Shown: positions 7,929-16,283 of the stretch, one piece after another
How positions within the stretch are numbered: the first letter of the stretch is position 1
Layout: each line of letters begins with the position of its first letter
Made by a program: the position numbers and the translations under genes
The notes under the pieces: generated by a model
What the model saw: the letters and a program-made list of their open reading frames with translations, nothing else
The model's database searches: none
What the model was told of the DNA's origin: nothing
Source: Mumia quercus
GTDB taxonomy: Bacteria; Actinomycetota; Actinomycetes; Propionibacteriales; Nocardioidaceae
Length of the DNA: 64,000 nucleotides
Assembly (NCBI RefSeq): GCF_025506335.1
Contig: NZ_JANZYO010000006.1
Coordinates: 40,349-104,348 of the forward strand
Direction: 5' to 3'

Positions 7929-9516
7929 TGTCGACGGTGACCGCGATCCGGAGCGCCGGGCTGGTGCGGAAGGCAGCGAGCTGCTGGTCGGCGTTGCGGG
8001 CGGTGTAGGTGATCTTTGCGGCGAAGTCGTTGCCCTTGCCGAACACCTCACGTACTTGGGTGACGATCTCTTCGGCGTGGGCGTCGTCCTTGGCGAAGAT
8101 GAGGGTTTTCGGCACGGTTGACCGGCCCGGGAAGATCTCGGTGAAGAGCTTGTCCCGGAAGGTCTCCAGCACGGTGCGGATCTGGTCGGTCGCGGTCACT
8201 GCGCGGTCGAGCTGGCCGCTGGTGTACTCGAGGTCCTCGTCGAGGGCCTCGTAGCGCTGGGCGCGGGTTCGTCGGTCGACCTTGGGGACGACCGTCCCGG
8301 CCTCGATCGTCGAGCCCTGGTCGCTGATCTGGGTCTTGATCCGGTAGATGTCGAAGTCGACGTTGACGTTGTCGGCCACCGACTGCGGGTAGGTGTACTC
8401 CGAGACCAGATTCTGCTTGAAGAACCCGAAGGTCTGCTTGCCGGGGGTGGCGGTGAGGCCGACGACGTGGGCGTCGAAGTACTCCAGGACGCCGCGCCAC
8501 TGGCCGTAGATCGAACGATGGGCCTCGTCGACAACGATGAGGTCGAACGTCTCCGGTGGGATGTCGGAGTTGTAGCCGACGGTGACCGGGGTGTCTGGCA
8601 CCCAGCCGTCCAGCTCGGGGTCGTCGCTCTCACCGACCTCCTCGTTGCGCAGCGCCTTGAAGACGCGCTGGATAGTGGAGATCGCGAGGGCCGTCGACTC
8701 CGGCATAGGGCCGCGGTTGAGCCGGTTCACGTTGTAGAGCTCGGTGAAGCGGCGGCCGTCGTCAGGGGTGCGGTAGTTCTCGAACTCCGCCATCGTCTGC
8801 TTGGCCAGGTTGTTGCGGTCGACGAGGAACAAGATCCGGTCGAACCCGCCGAACTTCAGCAGCCGGTATGACAGCGTCACGGCCGCGTAGGTCTTGCCGG
8901 CGCCCGTCGCCATCTGCACCAGGCTCCGGTCGTAGCGCTGCTCGCGCAGGCTCTGCTCGACGCCGTTGATCGCCTCGATCTGCGCCGGCCGTAGCGGAGT
9001 GGTGTCCAGCGGAGGCATCGCGGTGACCTTGCCCCGCCAGGTCGGGTGTTCCTCGTCCTTGCTGCGCAGGGTCTTCGCGAGTGTCGCCGCCTTGGGGAAG
9101 TTGAAGATCCGCCGGGCCCGCGGGTCGGGATCGAAGCCGTTGGTGAAGTGGGTCTCGGTGCCGCTGGCCTCGAAGACGAAGGGGAGCCGGCCGTCCTTAG
9201 TCAGTGCTGCGAGCCTGACGTCGGCCGGGAGACCGTCGGCGTACATCGCTGACTGCCACTCGACACCCGACAGGGGAGTGCCCTCCGGCTTGGCCTCGAT
9301 CACCCCGACGACCCTCTGGTCGACGTAGAGCAGGTAGTCGGCTCGACCGTGCCCGGCCGCCATCGTCGCCTCGCTTCGCGCGACGCCCTGGGCCGCGAAC
9401 AGGTTGAGCGACCTGCTGTCCTGCACCGACCAGCCTGCGTTGGTGAGCTGTCGGTCGATCAAGACGCGGGCTCGCGCCTCCGCGGCAAGGCGGTTGGCGT
9501 CGTCCCCGAGGTTCAT
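7921..9516 (-). pseudogene. hsdR: type I restriction endonuclease subunit R, 3'-truncated by IS
   Basis: The 531-residue remnant contains the HsdR nuclease domain (D60, E74, K76 of the D...ExK motif in GRADYLL and VIEAKPEG). It also has the first RecA helicase domain: Walker A MATGAGKT (202-209), DEAH at 330-333 and motif III TATP at 355-358. The second helicase domain stops at RIAVTVD, where intact relatives continue with MIATGTD. Here the frame runs into the IS terminal repeat and ends VDRG*. Motifs V and VI and the C-terminal HsdM-contact region are missing. No hsdM or hsdS is present in the window, so the fragment cannot form a type I restriction complex. Without them, any nuclease activity seems unlikely. 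Confidence 0.9.
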
Positions 9517-9647
9517 GGTGCTACTGAGGTTATCGTCGTGTCTCGGCGTCGGCAGGCGGATCGACGACGCGGGTCGGAGTGCACCGACTCTCTCCGATCC
9601 GCTCCGTGGTTGCCGGTGCTTGTCCCCGAACTGACTGGAAGGGTGCG

Positions 9648-9980
9648 ATGGCGCTTCCCGAGACTGATCTGCACCGCATCCGCCTCTGGGCGCGCGAGCG
9701 CGTGCCCGAGCACCTGTGGGACCAGGTCAAGGTCGAGGCCGACGTCTCCGACCGACACGTCGACATCGTCGAGGTGCGGCCGCCGTGGGACGGTGTCGGT
9801 GAGCACACCCGGTTCCCGATCGCGCGGCTTAGGTACACGAAGTCGACAGGCCAATGGGCGATCTACTGGCGCGACCGAAACCTGAAGTTCCACGAGTACA
9901 AGCGCAAGCGCCCGACGAAGAGCGTCCAGGCGCTCCTGGAATACATCGACAGCAGCGGTGACCCGATCTTCTGGGGTTAG
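9648..9980 (+). CDS. DUF3024 domain protein
   Basis: A 110-residue protein beginning MALPETDLHRIRLWARERVP and ending IDSSGDPIFWG. Both ends, and the internal motifs ARLRYTKSTGQWAIYWRDRN and FHEYKRK, are characteristic of the DUF3024 family of actinobacteria, whose function is unknown. A GGAAGGG ribosome-binding site lies 9 bp before the ATG at 9648; an earlier ATG at 9579 would add unrelated residues. It diverges from the hsdR remnant with 131 bp between them. DUF3024 genes often accompany accessory regions, but no role in defence has been shown to my knowledge. Confidence 0.85.
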   Translation: MALPETDLHRIRLWARERVPEHLWDQVKVEADVSDRHVDIVEVRPPWDGVGEHTRFPIARLRYTKSTGQWAIYWRDRNLKFHEYKRKRPTKSVQALLEYIDSSGDPIFWG

Positions 9981-10070
9981 CGCGCTCGAGCCCAGAGAGT
10001 GTCTCTTGGACGAACTGGACGCACGGCTGGCTTCACGCGGTCTAGCCGTTTGACCGAGAGATCCTTCAAA

Positions 10071-10120
10071 ATGTTTCTCATTATTGACTCAAGGTCCTGA
10101 ATGACTAAAATGAGAAACAT
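10071..10120. promoter_or_regulatory. long inverted repeat, probable Xre operator
   Basis: ATGTTTCTCATT at 10071-10082 and its exact reverse complement AATGAGAAACAT at 10109-10120 are separated by 26 bp. The left arm falls in the expected promoter region. The right arm covers the first codons of the Xre gene. A perfect 12-bp repeat spanning the start of an antitoxin-type regulator is the usual layout for autorepression. The region is notably AT-rich. An mRNA stem-loop masking the start is an alternative. Confidence 0.65.
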
Positions 10121-10580
10121 GCCAGCCCCTAGCCCGTACACGAGTCCCGAGCAACAGGCGGACCTCGAACGCCTGGGCGCCCGGCTGCGTGAACGCCGAA
10201 AGGCCCTCGGTGTCACGGTAGTCGCCTGTGCCGAAGCTGCTGGCGTTTCGCGTGTCACCCTGCACAGGATCGAGGCCGGCAACCCCTCGGTCACGATCGG
10301 CGCCTACGTCAACGTTGCCGCCACACTCGGACTTCACCTCGTCATCCCGATCCTCGACGCCCCAGCAGCAGAACCGGCGACGATCACGGTCGGCGACTAC
10401 CCCGGCCTCCGCACGCTGGCATGGCAGACCGACGCCGGCACCACCATCACCGAGACGGAGGCGCTCAACCTCTACGAACGCGGTTGGCGACACCTCAACC
10501 AGGAAGCCCTCACCGATCACGAGAAGGCGTTCATCCAGCACCTGGCGGACACCTACAGCAACGGGCGGCTCCTTGTTTAG
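10101..10580 (+). CDS. Xre-family antitoxin partner of an AbiEii-type toxin
   Basis: A 159-residue protein with an HTH_3 domain at about 23-78 (LGARLRERRKALGV, then AAGVSRVTLHRIEAGNPSV) and a helical C-terminal half. The start at ATG 10101 has AAGG eight bases upstream; in-frame ATGs at 10110 and 10119 are possible. The stop overlaps the next gene, a nucleotidyltransferase of the AbiEii/AbiGii type, by 8 bp. In AbiE-like type IV toxin-antitoxin systems the first gene encodes a DNA-binding antitoxin that represses the operon at inverted repeats. The repeat at 10071-10120 fits that. The classic AbiEi antitoxin is a winged-helix protein, so this Xre version is a variant pairing. Confidence 0.75.
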   Translation: MTKMRNMPAPSPYTSPEQQADLERLGARLRERRKALGVTVVACAEAAGVSRVTLHRIEAGNPSVTIGAYVNVAATLGLHLVIPILDAPAAEPATITVGDYPGLRTLAWQTDAGTTITETEALNLYERGWRHLNQEALTDHEKAFIQHLADTYSNGRLLV

Positions 10581-11295
10581 GCGGCTGCACCACCAGCAGG
10601 TGGCCGAGGTGCTGTCGATCCTCGACGGACCGCTCCTGGCCGAGCACAACTGCTGGTTCGGAGGCGGCACCGCGATCGTCCTCGCCAACGGTGAGTTCCG
10701 CGAATCGGTCGACATCGACTTCCTGGTCTCCGACCCGCAGTCCTACCGAGCGCTGCGCCAGATGGTCAGGGACCGCGGGCTCGACGTCCTGGCCACACGC
10801 GAACTGGAGTTAGGTCGAACACCCTCTGTTGACGGTTACGGCATCAGGACCTCGGTGCTCGTTGCGGGGATGGCGATCAAGTTCGAGATCATCCACGAAG
10901 GACGCATCGACCTCGACACACCCTCCCCGGACGATGAGATCTGCGGGTTACGGATCCTGACGCGAACCGACCAGGTCGCAACCAAGCTGCTTGCCAATGA
11001 CGACCGCTGCGCAGACACGTCGACGTTCAGCCGCGACCTCATCGACCTGGCCATGATGAAACCCGACAGGGTCGCCCTGAAGGCTGGCGCGCGCAAGGCA
11101 GTCGATGCGTACGGCAAGACGGTCGGCGAGAGCCTCAACAACGCAGTCACCTACCTCCGAGATCGCCCGCACCGTCTCGACGACTACATCCGCGCACTCA
11201 AGATCGACGCGCCCCGAGCAGTTGTCTGGCAGAGCATCCGCGATCTTTACGCAAGGTGCGCGAAGATCGAAGGTCTAGGTCGGGGCTCGGACTAG
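10573..11295 (+). CDS. AbiEii/AbiGii-family nucleotidyltransferase toxin
   Basis: A 240-residue protein. It carries the nucleotidyltransferase motif GG-G/T-A...(S)VDIDFLV (FGGGTAIVLANGEFRESVDIDFLV, about residues 30-53). A later DQVATKLLANDDR stretch precedes FSRDLIDLAMM, typical of the AbiEii/DUF1814 family. These enzymes transfer nucleotides to cellular targets and arrest growth, giving abortive phage resistance or element maintenance. No ATG or GTG precedes the conserved region, so the likely start is TTG 10573, inside the Xre gene; a GTG near 10600 is possible. It is the last gene before the attR end. Confidence 0.75.
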   Translation: MFRRLHHQQVAEVLSILDGPLLAEHNCWFGGGTAIVLANGEFRESVDIDFLVSDPQSYRALRQMVRDRGLDVLATRELELGRTPSVDGYGIRTSVLVAGMAIKFEIIHEGRIDLDTPSPDDEICGLRILTRTDQVATKLLANDDRCADTSTFSRDLIDLAMMKPDRVALKAGARKAVDAYGKTVGESLNNAVTYLRDRPHRLDDYIRALKIDAPRAVVWQSIRDLYARCAKIEGLGRGSD

Positions 11296-11456
11296 CCTTC
11301 CCGTCCAGCGGTCCGCAAACAGTCCGCAAGAAGTCCTGCCGAGACCGACGATCGCCAACGACGTCCAACGGTTCCGCCAACGCGTTTCCGCAGGTCAAAC
11401 CGTGTTTTCCGGCTTCTGCCGCCGATGACCAACAGCAGTCGAAACCCCGCGTGGTC
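11296..11456. other. attR-proximal non-coding region with putative integrase arm sites
   Basis: No gene is seen. The pair GGTCCGCA (11310) and AGTCCGCA (11321), 11 bp apart, and the 18-bp segment at 11380-11397 (ACGCGTTTCCGCAGGTCA) mirror the sequences beside attL. Integrase genes are commonly next to such a region, but none is present. Confidence 0.55.
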
Positions 11457-11475
11457 GTTCCGCTTCAACGTCTGA
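11457..11475 (+). repeat. attR: 19-bp core
   Basis: Exact direct copy of the last 19 bp of ychF (5743-5761). It also contains, on the minus strand, the stop codon (TCA at 11465-11467) of the membrane-protein gene to the right. The ancestral attB therefore lay where two convergent genes overlapped. Confidence 0.85.
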
Positions 11476-11908
11476 GGTGGCATAAGCGTGAGGCGCTCGC
11501 GCCGTACAGGAGACGTCTGACGGCCGCCCGCGACGCCAGCAGCGCCACGACGAGGAGCGTCACGGGGAGGAAGCCGCCGAGGCTGACCGCGCCGCCGAAG
11601 GCGACGTCGATCAGCCAGAGCACGACGAGCTTGCTCCCCGCGGCGACCACCCAGAGCATGAGGGCGGAGGTCGTCTTCGCCAGTCGTGTGTTCGCCCCCC
11701 GCAGCCGCGCCATCACGGCGCCCTTGAGCAGGAGCACGAGCTCGAGGGTGACCTTCAGCAGGACAGCGGTCAGCAGCGAGAGGGTGAACGTCTCGCTGAT
11801 CACCTCCGGGAGGTACTCGATGGCGAGGTTGAGCACCACCACGTAGACGAACACGTCGATGACGTCGGCAGGGCGGGTGACGGCCCAGGCGCGCAGCTGT
11901 CCGGTCAT
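11465..11908 (-). CDS. hypothetical membrane protein with four TM segments
   Basis: A 147-residue protein from ATG 11908 (MTGQLRAWAVTRPADVIDVF). It has four hydrophobic segments at about 14-33, 40-63, 75-97 and 104-125. It does not match a family I can name. Its last codons lie in the attR core, and the stop is inside the 19-bp repeat. Before the island arrived, this gene and ychF would have been convergent and overlapping by a few bases. It is host sequence, not island cargo. Confidence 0.65.
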   Translation of the reverse strand: MTGQLRAWAVTRPADVIDVFVYVVVLNLAIEYLPEVISETFTLSLLTAVLLKVTLELVLLLKGAVMARLRGANTRLAKTTSALMLWVVAAGSKLVVLWLIDVAFGGAVSLGGFLPVTLLVVALLASRAAVRRLLYGASASRLCHLRR

Positions 11909-11996
11909 GGGGCCGATCCTGCCGGACCGCACGCTTTGTCCGCATCGGATCTCGGCAGCTCCGCGGGCCCCGTTGGCGCGTGAGATTCTCGCCGAG

Positions 11997-12311
11997 ATGG
12001 GTCTCGTCTACTGAGTCGTCTTTCTCAGCGGCTGGATGGTCCTGCGGGCGGCTGGCGGCCTCGATGTTCCTCCAGGACGGCGGATGGCTCGGCACCGCGT
12101 TCAACCTCGTGACGCTCGCGGTCTCGGTCGTGCTCGTCGCCACGGTCTTCTCGGGACCGCTCCTCGTCACGCTGTTCGTGGTCGCCGCGGCGTGCGTCCT
12201 CGTCCGGTGGGGACGAGGGATCGATCGTACGATCATTCCTTCGTCGTCCTCCTGGCGACCGCGGTCGTCCTGGTCGCCGCCGCACTGCTCCGCCGGCGAG
12301 GTTCGGCCTGA
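11997..12311 (+). pseudogene. decayed small membrane protein gene
   Basis: The 448 bp between the neighbouring genes has no intact ORF of interest but shows protein-like hydrophobic stretches in two frames. From ATG 11997 the frame reads MGLVY, a stop, then VVFLSGWMVLRAAGG. The +1 frame then gives GTAFNLVTLAVSVVLVATVF and LLVTLFVVAAACVLVRWGRG. The original frame resumes with FVVLLATAVVLVAAALLRRR and stops at 12311. One nonsense and two compensating frameshifts would restore a small 3-4 TM protein of about 105 residues. This reading is inferred from hydrophobicity only. Sequencing error is an alternative. Confidence 0.4.
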
Positions 12312-12356
12312 GGAAATCGGGCGCGAGCGGCGGTCCCCGTGGTGCAGACTGTGCCG

Positions 12357-13769
12357 GTGCTGCTGACAATCTCGGCCGGTCGTTCGGCGGTTCTCGAGAC
12401 ACCTGCGGATCTCGGTTACCTGCTGCACAAGCATCCCGACCGGGTCCAGTCGTTCGCTGTCTACGGAGGCACGGCACACGTCTTCTATCCCGAGGTGAGC
12501 AGCGACCGCTGCACGGCGGCGATGGTGCTCGAGGTCGATCCCGTGGCGCTGGTCCGAGGGAGGTCCGGCGCTCGGGACGGGTTCACGTTGGGCCAGTACA
12601 TCAACGACCGCCCGTACGTGGCGTCGTCGTTGCTGGCGGTGGCGATGGCCAAGGTGTTCCGGTCGGCTCTCAACGGCCACGGCAACGGTCACGAGCAGCT
12701 GACCGAGTCAGCGCTCGATCTGACGATCACTCTGCCTGTGGTGCCCGGCGCTCCCGACCTCGTACGACGGTTGTTCGCCCCGATGGGGTGGGACGTGACG
12801 GCAGCTCCCCTCCCTCTGGACCCGACGGTGCCGGAGTGGGGCGACGCCCCTTTGGTGTCGCTGACGCTCGCAGGCTCGGTCCGCCTGGCCGATGCGCTGA
12901 ACCACCTGTACGTGCTGCTGCCGGTGCTCGACGACGGCAAGCACTACTGGGTCGGTGACGACGAGGTCGACAAGCTGGTGCGGGCGGGGTCGGGTTGGCT
13001 GGAGAAGCACCCTGACAGGGACCTGGTGACGCACCGCTACCTCGCTCATCAGCGCAGGTTGAAAGATGCTGCGACCCTTCGCCTGATCGAGCTGGACGAC
13101 CGGCCGGTCGAGGAGGCGCTGGAGGACCAGGAGGCCGCAGGCGCACGTCCGCTCGTCCGCCAGCGGCACGACGCGGTGCTGGACATCGCACGTCAGCTTC
13201 GCCCGTCGACCGTAGCCGACCTGGGCTGCGGGCCCGGTGCGCTGCTGGCGTCGCTGCTCGAGCTGCAGGGGGTGGTGCGCGTGATCGGCACCGACGTCTC
13301 CGACAGCGCGCTGGCGAGGGCGGCCACGCGGTTGCACGTCGACCGGATGACCGAGCGGCAGTCCGAGCGGTTGTCCTTGATGCTCTCGTCGTTGCAGTAC
13401 GAGGACGACCGACTGGCAGGGATCGATCTCGCGATCTTGATGGAAGTGGTCGAGCACATCGACCCGACGCGGCTGCCGGCGGTCGTAGGAAACGTCTTCG
13501 GTTCGATGCGGCCACGTCACGTCGTGGTCACGACCCCTAACACCGAGTACAACGTCCGCTATCCGACGTTGTACGACGGAGGGCTGCGGCACCCTGACCA
13601 TCGGTTCGAGTGGACGCGCGACGAGCTCGCGAGCTGGGCGACAGCGGTCGCGGAGTCTCACGGCTACGACCTGCAGCTCCGACCCGTCGGAGACGTCGAC
13701 CCCGAGGTCGGGTCCCCGACGCAGATGGCCGTGTTCAGCCACCACGCGAGCTCGGGAGAGGTCTCATGA
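12357..13769 (+). CDS. hen1: 3'-terminal RNA ribose 2'-O-methyltransferase Hen1
   Basis: A protein of about 470 residues of the bacterial Hen1 family. The N-terminal half has the Hen1-specific region (LGYLLHKHPDRVQSFAVYGG). The C-terminal half is a SAM methyltransferase with VADLGCGPGALL at about 286-297. The metal-binding signature is E362-x2-E365-H366 (MEVVEHID) plus a later His near 388. Hen1 2'-O-methylates the 3'-terminal ribose of a cleaved RNA before ligation, so the repaired RNA resists being cut again at that site. The stop overlaps the pnkp ATG by 4 bp. Starts at GTG 12339, 12351 or 12357 are all possible; 12357 gives the family-like MLLTIS N-terminus. Confidence 0.92.
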   Translation: MLLTISAGRSAVLETPADLGYLLHKHPDRVQSFAVYGGTAHVFYPEVSSDRCTAAMVLEVDPVALVRGRSGARDGFTLGQYINDRPYVASSLLAVAMAKVFRSALNGHGNGHEQLTESALDLTITLPVVPGAPDLVRRLFAPMGWDVTAAPLPLDPTVPEWGDAPLVSLTLAGSVRLADALNHLYVLLPVLDDGKHYWVGDDEVDKLVRAGSGWLEKHPDRDLVTHRYLAHQRRLKDAATLRLIELDDRPVEEALEDQEAAGARPLVRQRHDAVLDIARQLRPSTVADLGCGPGALLASLLELQGVVRVIGTDVSDSALARAATRLHVDRMTERQSERLSLMLSSLQYEDDRLAGIDLAILMEVVEHIDPTRLPAVVGNVFGSMRPRHVVVTTPNTEYNVRYPTLYDGGLRHPDHRFEWTRDELASWATAVAESHGYDLQLRPVGDVDPEVGSPTQMAVFSHHASSGEVS

Positions 13770-16261
13770 GCCAGCTGACCATCCCCGAGCTGTCGCTGGT
13801 CCTCCTGGTGGGAACGAGCGGATCGGGCAAGTCGACCTTCGCCGCGACGCACTTCGGACGCACCGAGGTGGTCTCGAGCGACGACTGCCGGGCGATGGTC
13901 TCGGACGACGCGAACGACCAAGACGCGAGCCGCGATGCCTTCGACCTGCTGGAGTACATCGTCGGCAAACGCCTGGCGAGGGGACGGTTGACAGTCGTCG
14001 ACGCCACGAACGTGCAGTCCAAGGCTCGCCGCTCGCTGCTCGAGGTGGCCAAGGAGCACGATGTGCTCCCTGTGGCGATCGTTCTCGACCTGCCGCCCGG
14101 GCTCGCCGTGGAGCGCAACGCCTCTCGGCCGGACCGCGATTTCGGTGCTCGCGTCATCAAGCGGCAGCACGACCAGCTCCGCCGCTCGATGCGCGGACTC
14201 AGGCGGGAGGGATTCCGCACGATCCACGTGCTGGACTCCGAGGAGGCGGTCGCGGAGGCGTCTGTGGTGCGCACCCGACTGTTCAACGACCGCCGTGACG
14301 AGCGCGGCCCGTTCGACCTGATCGGTGACGTCCACGGGTGCAGCGGAGAGCTGCTGCTCCTGCTCGACGAGCTGGGTTACGTCGTCGCCTTCGACGAGGA
14401 GGGCAGGGCCGTCGACGCTGCGCACCCCGACGGAAGGAAAGTCGTCTTCGTGGGCGACCTGGTCGACCGCGGACCGGACTCGCCCGGCGTGCTTCGTCTG
14501 GTGATGGGGATGGTCGCGAGCGCGAACGCTCTGTGCGTCGCGGGCAACCACGAGGCCAAGCTGGTGCGCGCGCTCGGCCGCAAGGACGTCAAGGCAACCC
14601 ACGGCTTGCAGGAGACGCTCGACCAGCTGGCTCGCGAGGACGAGGAGTTCGTCATCCGGGCACGGGAGTTCTGCGACAGCCTCGTCGCTCACTACGTCTT
14701 GGACGGCGGCAGTCTTGTCGTCGCCCACGCGGGGCTGAAGGAGAAGTACCACGGTCGGGCATCGGGCCGCGTTCGCGCGTTCGCGCTCTACGGAGACACC
14801 AGCGGCGAGACCGACGAGTTCGGGCTTCCCGTCCGGTACCCGTGGGCGGAGGAGTATCGCGGAGCGGCCACGGTCGTGTACGGACATACGCCGGTTCCTG
14901 CGGCCGAGTGGGTCAACAACACGATGTGCCTCGACACCGGTTGCGTGTTCGGTGGCAACCTGACCGCTCTGCGCTACCCCGAGCGGGAGGTCGTCTCGGT
15001 GCCGGCCCGCGAGACCTACTACGAGCCGGTCCGGCCGTTGGCGCCGCCCGAGCGTGACCCGGAGGTGCTGAGGCTCGACGACGTCCTCGGGCACAGGGTC
15101 ATCGAGACCGAGCACATGGGTCGGGTGTCGTTGCGCGAGGAGTACGCCGCCGGCGCCCTCGAGGTGATGAGCAGGTTCGCCGTCGCGCCCGCCGACCTGC
15201 TCTACCTGCCACCGACGATGTCGCCGGTCGACAGCTCGTCGCGAGAGGGGCTGCTCGAGCACCCGGACGAGGCGTTCAGCTACTACGCCAACCACTCCGT
15301 CGACCGCGTGGTCTGCCAGGAGAAGCACATGGGCTCTCGCGCCGTGGTGCGCGTGCACGCTGACGGCACCGGGCTGGTCCACTCTCGCACCGGACGCGCG
15401 TTCTTCGACCCGCCCGAGCAGGAGGCGGTGCTGTCGCGCATCGCCACCGCAGCGACCGCTGCCGGTCTGTGGGCCGAGCTCGACGCGACGTGGTTGTTGC
15501 TGGACGCCGAGATCTTGCCGTGGACGGCGAAGGCGGAGGTGATGGTCCGCGACCAGTACGCCAGGGTCGGAGCCGCCGCGACGAGCGCCTTGCCGGCCAC
15601 GATCGAGGTCCTCGAGACGGCGGCCGCGCGAGGCGCTGACGTCAGCGCCCTGCTCGACCGGACCCGGACGCGGTCGACCAACGCCCAGCGTTTCGTCGCC
15701 TCCTACCGAAACTACGTCCAGCCGATCGACAACAGCCTCGGCGTGCAGGTCGCGCCGTTCCAGCTGCTCGCCACCGACAGGACGACGTTCGAGACCCGCG
15801 ACCACCAGTGGCACCTCGACGTCGCTGACCGGCTGGTCGGCGCCGATCCTGAGCTGTTTCGCCCCACCCGACGAACGGTCGTCGACACAGGCGATGACGC
15901 TGCTCGTGCTTCCGCGGTGGCATGGTGGGAGGAGCTGACCGCCGGTGGCGGAGAGGGCATGGTCGTCAAACCATTGGCCAACCTGGTGCGGGGACCCAAA
16001 GGCCTCGTCCAACCCGGGTTGAAGGTTCGAGGACGGGAGTACCTCCGGATCATCTACGGCGCCGACTACACCGAGCCGTCGACGTTGGCCCGCCTCAAGC
16101 AACGAAATCTGGGCCACAAGCGCTCGATGGCACTGCGGGAGTACGCCCTGGGGCTGGAGGCCGTCCGTCGAGCCGCGGCGGGCGATCCGGTCTGGCGGAT
16201 CCACCAGTGCGTCTTCGGCGCCCTTGCGATGGAGTCGGAGCCCGTCGACCCTCGGCTGTGA
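13766..16261 (+). CDS. pnkp: polynucleotide kinase-phosphatase-ligase Pnkp (RNA repair)
   Basis: An 831-residue three-domain enzyme. The kinase is N-terminal (P-loop GTSGSGKST, 16-24). A calcineurin-like 2',3'-phosphatase follows, with GDVHG near 189, GDLVDRGPDS near 231, GNHE near 260 and GHTP. The C-terminal domain is an ATP-dependent ligase/adenylyltransferase with nucleotidyl lysine K520 in QEKHMGSRAVVR. The kinase heals 5'-OH ends, the phosphatase clears 2',3'-cyclic phosphates, and the ligase joins ends together with Hen1. It is translationally coupled to hen1 (ATGA). This cassette repairs tRNAs cut by ribotoxins. All key motifs are present, so it should be functional. Confidence 0.95.
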   Translation: MSQLTIPELSLVLLVGTSGSGKSTFAATHFGRTEVVSSDDCRAMVSDDANDQDASRDAFDLLEYIVGKRLARGRLTVVDATNVQSKARRSLLEVAKEHDVLPVAIVLDLPPGLAVERNASRPDRDFGARVIKRQHDQLRRSMRGLRREGFRTIHVLDSEEAVAEASVVRTRLFNDRRDERGPFDLIGDVHGCSGELLLLLDELGYVVAFDEEGRAVDAAHPDGRKVVFVGDLVDRGPDSPGVLRLVMGMVASANALCVAGNHEAKLVRALGRKDVKATHGLQETLDQLAREDEEFVIRAREFCDSLVAHYVLDGGSLVVAHAGLKEKYHGRASGRVRAFALYGDTSGETDEFGLPVRYPWAEEYRGAATVVYGHTPVPAAEWVNNTMCLDTGCVFGGNLTALRYPEREVVSVPARETYYEPVRPLAPPERDPEVLRLDDVLGHRVIETEHMGRVSLREEYAAGALEVMSRFAVAPADLLYLPPTMSPVDSSSREGLLEHPDEAFSYYANHSVDRVVCQEKHMGSRAVVRVHADGTGLVHSRTGRAFFDPPEQEAVLSRIATAATAAGLWAELDATWLLLDAEILPWTAKAEVMVRDQYARVGAAATSALPATIEVLETAAARGADVSALLDRTRTRSTNAQRFVASYRNYVQPIDNSLGVQVAPFQLLATDRTTFETRDHQWHLDVADRLVGADPELFRPTRRTVVDTGDDAARASAVAWWEELTAGGGEGMVVKPLANLVRGPKGLVQPGLKVRGREYLRIIYGADYTEPSTLARLKQRNLGHKRSMALREYALGLEAVRRAAAGDPVWRIHQCVFGALAMESEPVDPRL

Positions 16262-16283
16262 GCTCGAGACGCGGCAGCCCAGG

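Larger units (their letters stand above)
5743..11475. mobile_element. degenerate integrative element inserted at the 3' end of ychF
   Basis: The 19 bp ending ychF (GTTCCGCTTCAACGTCTGA, 5743-5761) recur exactly at 11457-11475, directly before host-type sequence. The 5.7 kb between them holds the contents expected of an island: an unknown gene, an IS3-family element, a truncated hsdR, a DUF3024 gene and an Xre/AbiEii pair. Related short repeats lie just inside both ends, as expected for integrase arm sites. No integrase or excisionase gene remains, so the element appears immobile. The IS interrupts genes on both sides and lacks a target duplication, which suggests that an internal deletion removed the integrase and other cargo. 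No function is assigned beyond the visible genes. Confidence 0.85.
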
